A DNA stretch of 9,967 bases from Verrucomicrobiales bacterium (GTDB lineage Bacteria > Verrucomicrobiota > Verrucomicrobiia > Limisphaerales > UBA9464): contig DLVS01000555.1 in NCBI GenBank assembly GCA_003445095.1, positions 1-9,967 on the forward strand, read 5' to 3'. The notes under the pieces are model-generated. The model was not told the DNA's origin, did not search any database, and saw nothing but the letters and a program-made list of their open reading frames with translations. The translations under genes were made by a program, and so were the position numbers. Shown here piece by piece: positions 6,876-9,967 of the stretch (positions are counted from its first letter, which is position 1; each line of letters begins with the position of its first letter).

Positions 6876-7307
6876 ATGATTCCTCGGCGAGTAGCCCTTT
6901 TCCGGGCAACTTTGGGCCTGCTCGGAAGCCTTTGGCCGCTCGTGTCCTGCGCGCCGTTGTCGCGGGGCTCAGGCGCCGCCAGCAAGAAATCCCCAGCACG
7001 CAATTTCGGGACGCCAGTAACCGCTGAAGTTCTTGAGGAAGATCTCGCACGACTCAGTCAACGCGTTGATTCGGAGCAAGGAATTCCCATGTTTCTGGTC
7101 TGCGAAGACCTGACCTCGGGTGAGGCTTCCCGGAGCGGCGGATTCGACGACCGCGGCGAGAGCGAGGCACTTGCCGGGACCTTCCAGGAATACGCCGAAA
7201 CCTTCTTACAGATCCGGCCGGCAGCGACGGAGGATGGTGTCCCAAAGCTGATGGAAATTCTCGCTGATCGGGATTTTGGAGTCCATGACGACCGCACCAC
7301 GCCATGA
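6876..7307 (+). CDS. Predicted small lipoprotein of unknown family
   Basis: The start is ATG at 6876, preceded by AGGGGGA about 6 bp upstream, a good ribosome binding site. The frame is open further upstream, but that part reads through the repeat element. The 143-residue product begins MIPRRVALFRATLGLLGSLW followed by PLVSC, giving a basic N-region, a hydrophobic core and a plausible lipobox (LVSC, Cys25). This suggests lipidation by Lgt and cleavage by LspA. The mature part has VLEEDLARLSQRVDSEQGIP and FLVCEDLTSGE, then an acidic region FDDRGESEALAGTFQEYAETF. This faintly recalls the start of serine beta-lactamase-like or transpeptidase-like domains, but the catalytic SxxK is absent, so I do not assign it. 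The stop overlaps the next gene's ATG (ATGA), implying coupled translation. A frameshift that split a longer protein at this junction is also possible. Function unknown. Confidence 0.6.
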   Translation: MIPRRVALFRATLGLLGSLWPLVSCAPLSRGSGAASKKSPARNFGTPVTAEVLEEDLARLSQRVDSEQGIPMFLVCEDLTSGEASRSGGFDDRGESEALAGTFQEYAETFLQIRPAATEDGVPKLMEILADRDFGVHDDRTTP

Positions 7308-8005
7308 ATGAGGCGCTTTCATTCCGTGAGTCTGCCGCCGCGCTGGAACGCTCCATCCGCGGCAACCCAATGATCCGCGTCGTGAATTTTCATAACACCC
7401 CGCGCGCCCGAGTCAGCGAGTATCGGCAACAGTTGTCCCGCTTGATTAGCACTTTCTCGTCGGTAAACGAAGCCGAGCTGGACCAGTACCTCTCGTCGGG
7501 GCGATGGCCCAAGGCAAAGCCAGGGGTGATCGTGGCGATTTACGAAGGATACCGGAACGGGTTCGACGTCCTCCTTCCGTTGCTGGAGGAAGTCGGCTTG
7601 GTGGGTTGGTTTTGCGTCATCACCGGTTTCTTGAAGGCGCCTCCGAGCGACCAATTGGCGTTTGCGGAAGCACACGACATCGGGATGCAAACCCGTGAGT
7701 ATGCCGACGGCCGCTACGCGCTCTCCTGGGACGAATTGCGCGAGATTGACCGGCGCCATGTGGTCGTCTCCCACGCCCGCAGCCACGTCTTGCTGGCTTC
7801 ATTGACCGACCCGGAACGCGAAAGCGAAATCGTCGGATCACAGCGAGACTTGCAGGAGCATCTGGGACATTCAGTGCGGTCATTCGTCTCCTACGGCGGC
7901 CCCGCCTACGGGACTGATCCCGCCACGGACCAGCTCATCCACACGGCCGGCTACCAGTTCGTCATCTCCAACTTGAAGATCCAGCGGATCCGCCGTTCGG
8001 GTTGA
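7304..8005 (+). CDS. Polysaccharide deacetylase-like (NodB homology) protein with altered active-site motif
   Basis: The 233-residue product resembles the NodB/CE4 deacetylase fold. The order is RVVNFHNTP (25-33), then AIYEGYRNGFDVLLPLLEEVG (78-98) where TFDDGY is normal, GWFCVITGFL (101-110), LSWDELREIDRRHVVVSHARSH (140-161) holding the metal-binding His157 and His161, EHLGHSVRSFVSYGGPAYG (185-203) and AGYQFVISNLKIQRI (215-229). Active CE4 enzymes remove N- or O-acetyl groups from chitin, peptidoglycan or other glycans using Asp-His-His metal coordination. Here the catalytic-base Asp becomes Tyr80 and the metal-binding Asp becomes Glu81, so the enzyme may be inactive, use Glu as ligand, or belong to a divergent subgroup. 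No signal peptide is visible; the preceding lipoprotein may be its envelope partner. The ATG at 7304 overlaps the upstream stop; Met23 at 7370 is an alternative start closer to the domain edge, with no good ribosome binding site. Confidence 0.72.
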   Translation: MNEALSFRESAAALERSIRGNPMIRVVNFHNTPRARVSEYRQQLSRLISTFSSVNEAELDQYLSSGRWPKAKPGVIVAIYEGYRNGFDVLLPLLEEVGLVGWFCVITGFLKAPPSDQLAFAEAHDIGMQTREYADGRYALSWDELREIDRRHVVVSHARSHVLLASLTDPERESEIVGSQRDLQEHLGHSVRSFVSYGGPAYGTDPATDQLIHTAGYQFVISNLKIQRIRRSG

Positions 8006-8075
8006 ACAGGGCGAAGGCATGACGACAGGATTAGCAGGATGGACCCGATGAAGAGATTTCGATGTCCAACGCGAT

Positions 8076-8102
8076 GCGGGGTTGACCCCGCTCCTATTTA
8101 TT
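8076..8102 (+). terminator. Candidate intrinsic terminator after the deacetylase-like gene
   Basis: GCGGGG-TTGA-CCCCGC (8076-8091) forms a 6-bp all-GC stem with a tetraloop and is followed by the T-rich TCCTATTTATTT. It lies 70 bp past the deacetylase-like stop and just before the end of the converging UbiB-family gene. The T-tract is interrupted, so strength is uncertain. The region just upstream (8021-8046) has loose AGGAT repeats and may belong to a dispersed intergenic repeat. Confidence 0.45.
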
Positions 8103-8110
8103 TCGACCCC

Positions 8111-9802
8111 CTACATCCGGCCGTGGCGAAGAATTGAAATGAGCAGCCACAACCCCAGGACCGCCGTCAGAAAGAATCCGACCAAACCCACAATGGGAAC
8201 ACCGTGCCATAAGGGCGGCACTCGGGCATGAATGATCAACCCGTTGCCCATGATCAACGCGGCCAGCACGATCGCGAAGGCAATGCGATTGGTGACTTGA
8301 TCCAATGACAGACGGAGCGGTTCGAGACCGTCGTGGAGCATCGTAATTCGGGCCTCGCCATCCTTGAGCTTACCGACCAGCGCTTTGACATCGCGGGGCA
8401 ATGTTTTGAGCAACGATCCAACTTCATCACCCGCGGAGGTAAGTCCCCGGAGCAAGCGCTTGGGTCCGAACTGTTGCAACCGCAGGTCGCGCAGGAACGG
8501 TTTCGCTTGCGTCATCAAGTCGTGCTCCGGGTTCAACGACCGTACCGTCTCTTCCATCTGCCCAAATGCGTTGAGCATCGCGACCAAGTCCGGTGGAATG
8601 AGGAGATGATGTCGCGAGGTCAGTCTAAGCAATTCCTTCGCCACGCGGTTAAACGAAAACTGGGCCATCGGGATGTTGAAGTTGCGATGGATGAAGTCCG
8701 CCATATCGGTCTCGAGGCGCACGGAATCGCGCGCCGATCCCGATTCGGAGAGGTCCACCAAAGCTCGCGTCGCGACCTCTTCGTCTCGATCCGCAATGGC
8801 CACCACCAAGCGGGCGAATCCCTCTCGCTGCTCGCGCGACAGAAATCCCATTCGGCCAAAGTCGATGAAGCACAGGTCGGGACCGGGCAGAATGAACAGG
8901 TTGCCAGGGTGCGGATCGGCGTGGAAGAAGCCGTGCACGAAGATCTGCTTTAACATCAGGTCGCCCAGCCGATGGGCCAGCCCGTGTCGCAGTGGTCGCG
9001 ACGACTCGTCTTCGAGAAAGGCCGCGAGCTTTTGGCCGCGAACGAATTCCATGACCAACAGTCGAGGAGTGCCCAAGGCGGCGATCACTTGGGGTACTCG
9101 CAGTCCAGGCTCCTTCGCGAATTGAGCGGCAAAGCGCTGCATGTGGCCGGCCTCCACTGTGAAGTCGGTTTCCTGGGCGAGATCCCGCTTCAATTGCTCA
9201 ATCAAGGCGACGGGTTGCCACACGCGAGTCTCCTGCACCTGCGCTTCGAGCAAACCGGCCAGACGCCGCAAGATGTGAGTGTCGGTATTCAACGTGGCGA
9301 CGATTCCTGGGCGCTGCACTTTCACCACCACCGAGGCGCCGGAACGCAAGACGGCGCGATGCACCTGCGCGATCGAGGCCGCCCCGATGGGTTCCTGGTC
9401 GAGCTCGGTAAACACGCTGCTCCAGTGGCATTTCAACTCCTCGTTGAGCACGGATTCCATGACAGCGAACGGCACGGGAGCGACTTCGTCCTGCAACCGC
9501 ACGAGCTCCGCCGTGAACTCCGGCGGCATCAGGCCCGAACGGCTCGAGACGATCTGGCCGGCTTTGACGAACGTAGGCCCAAGCTCTTCGAGGGCGTGTC
9601 GGAGTTTCTCCGGCTGCGACATGCCGCGCACCGACCTGGCCTCTTCGCGCAGCCGGCGAGTCGGCAGGCCCAGCAGGCGCGGGAGGTGCAGGCGGTGGGC
9701 GAGGTCCTCATAGCCGTACTTGAGGAAGACGGAGACGATTTCGCGGGATCGTCCCAGATCGTGGAGTGTTTGGCGAAAGGCTCGGAGCCGCTGTGCGAGC
9801 AT
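8111..9802 (-). CDS. UbiB/AarF/ABC1-family atypical kinase
   Basis: From the ATG at 9800-9802 the product is 563 residues. Hallmarks of the ABC1/ADCK/UbiB family appear in order: LGPTFVKAGQIVSSR (KxGQ motif, about 74-88), GAASIAQVH (140-148, the Ala-rich nucleotide loop), VVVKVQRPG (158-166, Lys161 as the ATP-binding lysine), QETDF (210-214), LLVMEFVRG (248-256), HGFFHADPHPGN (290-301, catalytic loop) and FIDFG (312-316, metal-binding DFG). Two hydrophobic C-terminal segments at about 507-525 and 535-557 anchor it in the membrane, as in UbiB. Family members are ATPases/kinases supporting isoprenoid-quinone synthesis or lipid handling; no ubi or men gene is nearby. An in-frame TTG at 9848-9850 would add 16 residues and has GAGG 8 bp upstream, but that sequence lies inside the rpsI terminator and the added residues resemble nothing in the family, so the ATG is preferred. 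It converges with the deacetylase-like gene. Confidence 0.93.
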   Translation of the reverse strand: MLAQRLRAFRQTLHDLGRSREIVSVFLKYGYEDLAHRLHLPRLLGLPTRRLREEARSVRGMSQPEKLRHALEELGPTFVKAGQIVSSRSGLMPPEFTAELVRLQDEVAPVPFAVMESVLNEELKCHWSSVFTELDQEPIGAASIAQVHRAVLRSGASVVVKVQRPGIVATLNTDTHILRRLAGLLEAQVQETRVWQPVALIEQLKRDLAQETDFTVEAGHMQRFAAQFAKEPGLRVPQVIAALGTPRLLVMEFVRGQKLAAFLEDESSRPLRHGLAHRLGDLMLKQIFVHGFFHADPHPGNLFILPGPDLCFIDFGRMGFLSREQREGFARLVVAIADRDEEVATRALVDLSESGSARDSVRLETDMADFIHRNFNIPMAQFSFNRVAKELLRLTSRHHLLIPPDLVAMLNAFGQMEETVRSLNPEHDLMTQAKPFLRDLRLQQFGPKRLLRGLTSAGDEVGSLLKTLPRDVKALVGKLKDGEARITMLHDGLEPLRLSLDQVTNRIAFAIVLAALIMGNGLIIHARVPPLWHGVPIVGLVGFFLTAVLGLWLLISILRHGRM

Positions 9803-9850
9803 GCGCGAGGTTGCCGCACCGGTTGCCGCTTGGCCAGCGACGTGCCTCAA

Positions 9851-9884
9851 AGAAAAAGCCTCGCCCGAAATCCGGACGAGGCTT
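9851..9884 (-). terminator. Intrinsic terminator of rpsI
   Basis: On the minus strand an 8-bp stem AAGCCTCG/CGAGGCTT (9877-9884 with 9856-9863) extends with an inner CGG/CCG stem after one mismatch and closes on a 5-base loop. It is followed directly by TTTTTCTTT. It begins 24 bp after the rpsI stop. It separates ribosomal transcription from the UbiB-family gene, which then needs its own promoter or read-through. Confidence 0.85.
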
Positions 9885-9907
9885 CGAAAAGTGGTTCTGC
9901 GGAAAAC

Positions 9908-9967
9908 TCAGCGCTTGCTGAATTGGAAACGCTTCCGGGCGCCGGGTTGACCGTACTTCTTGCGCTC
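9908..9967 (-). CDS. rpsI: Ribosomal protein S9 (uS9), C-terminal end (runs off the right edge)
   Basis: The last 19 codons and TGA stop (9908-9910) of a minus-strand gene read ERKKYGQPGARKRFQFSKR. The basic tail ending in FSKR after RKKxGxxxARKRFQ is diagnostic of uS9. Its C-terminal residues reach the ribosomal P site and contact the anticodon stem of tRNA. rpsI usually follows rplM (uL13) in bacteria, and rplM is expected just outside the window. A strong terminator follows 24 bp downstream. Confidence 0.9.
   Translation of the reverse strand, partial: ERKKYGQPGARKRFQFSKR

Noticed and set aside
6876..7307. Assigning the small lipoprotein to serine beta-lactamase-like proteins
   Set aside because: The weak resemblance around DLTSGE is not backed by an SxxK or other catalytic motif, and the length is too short for that fold.
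8021..8046. AGGATTAGC/AGGATGGAC degenerate direct repeats after the deacetylase-like gene
   Set aside because: Only two imperfect 9-bp units are present. Similar AGGAT-rich strings may recur in such genomes, but this cannot be shown from one window.
8333..8953. 206-residue plus-strand ORF
   Set aside because: It is antisense to the conserved kinase motifs of the UbiB-family gene; a GC-driven shadow.
1..9967. CRISPR array, tRNA or rRNA genes
   Set aside because: No regularly spaced repeats, no tRNA-like cloverleaf and no rRNA signature sequences were seen.

Overview
The window looks like a piece of a moderately GC-rich Verrucomicrobiota-type chromosome, possibly Limisphaerales/Pedosphaerales; that lineage is an inference. 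The clues are a type II pseudopilin-like protein with the GFTLIELL leader and an H-x9-DG C-terminal motif, a family greatly expanded in Verrucomicrobiota, Lentisphaerae and Planctomycetes, together with secreted carbohydrate-active proteins.

Layout. (1) Positions 1-3167 carry genes for surface and secreted polysaccharide handling. There is the 5' end of a secreted parallel beta-helix protein (minus strand, runs off the left edge) with a doubtful 81-codon ORF overlapping its start, a divergent pseudopilin-like gene (plus), and a secreted apiosidase-like glycoside hydrolase with a C-terminal collagen-binding-like domain (minus). The 100-bp divergent intergenic region holds a 13-bp palindrome that may be an operator. 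(2) Positions 3358-6260 are the accessory core. An 869-residue protein has an N-terminal SIR2 NADase-type domain and a long helical TPR-like C-terminus, the architecture of single-gene anti-phage abortive-infection proteins. It lies immediately downstream of a frameshifted scrap of the C-terminal domain of a type I restriction endonuclease HsdR (EcoEI type). This reads as a small or decayed defence island, and the SIR2 gene is visibly more AT-rich than its neighbours. (3) Positions 6261-6860 contain no gene I can support, but do contain several palindromes and a 189-bp MITE-like element with inverted arms and internal hairpins. (4) Positions 6876-8005 hold a two-gene plus-strand unit: a small predicted lipoprotein overlapping by 4 bp a polysaccharide-deacetylase-like protein whose TFDDG motif is replaced. 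(5) Positions 8111-9967 are housekeeping on the minus strand: the last 19 codons of rpsI (ribosomal protein uS9), a strong intrinsic terminator, and a UbiB/AarF/ABC1-family atypical kinase gene.

How the genes relate. The left genes plausibly belong to a polysaccharide-utilisation or surface-structure neighbourhood. The SIR2 gene and HsdR relic form an inserted defence segment. The rpsI-UbiB side is conserved chromosome. The strongest candidate for an undescribed system is the SIR2-TPR protein with its HsdR scar. I see no intact partner gene next to it, so it would act alone or with factors encoded elsewhere.
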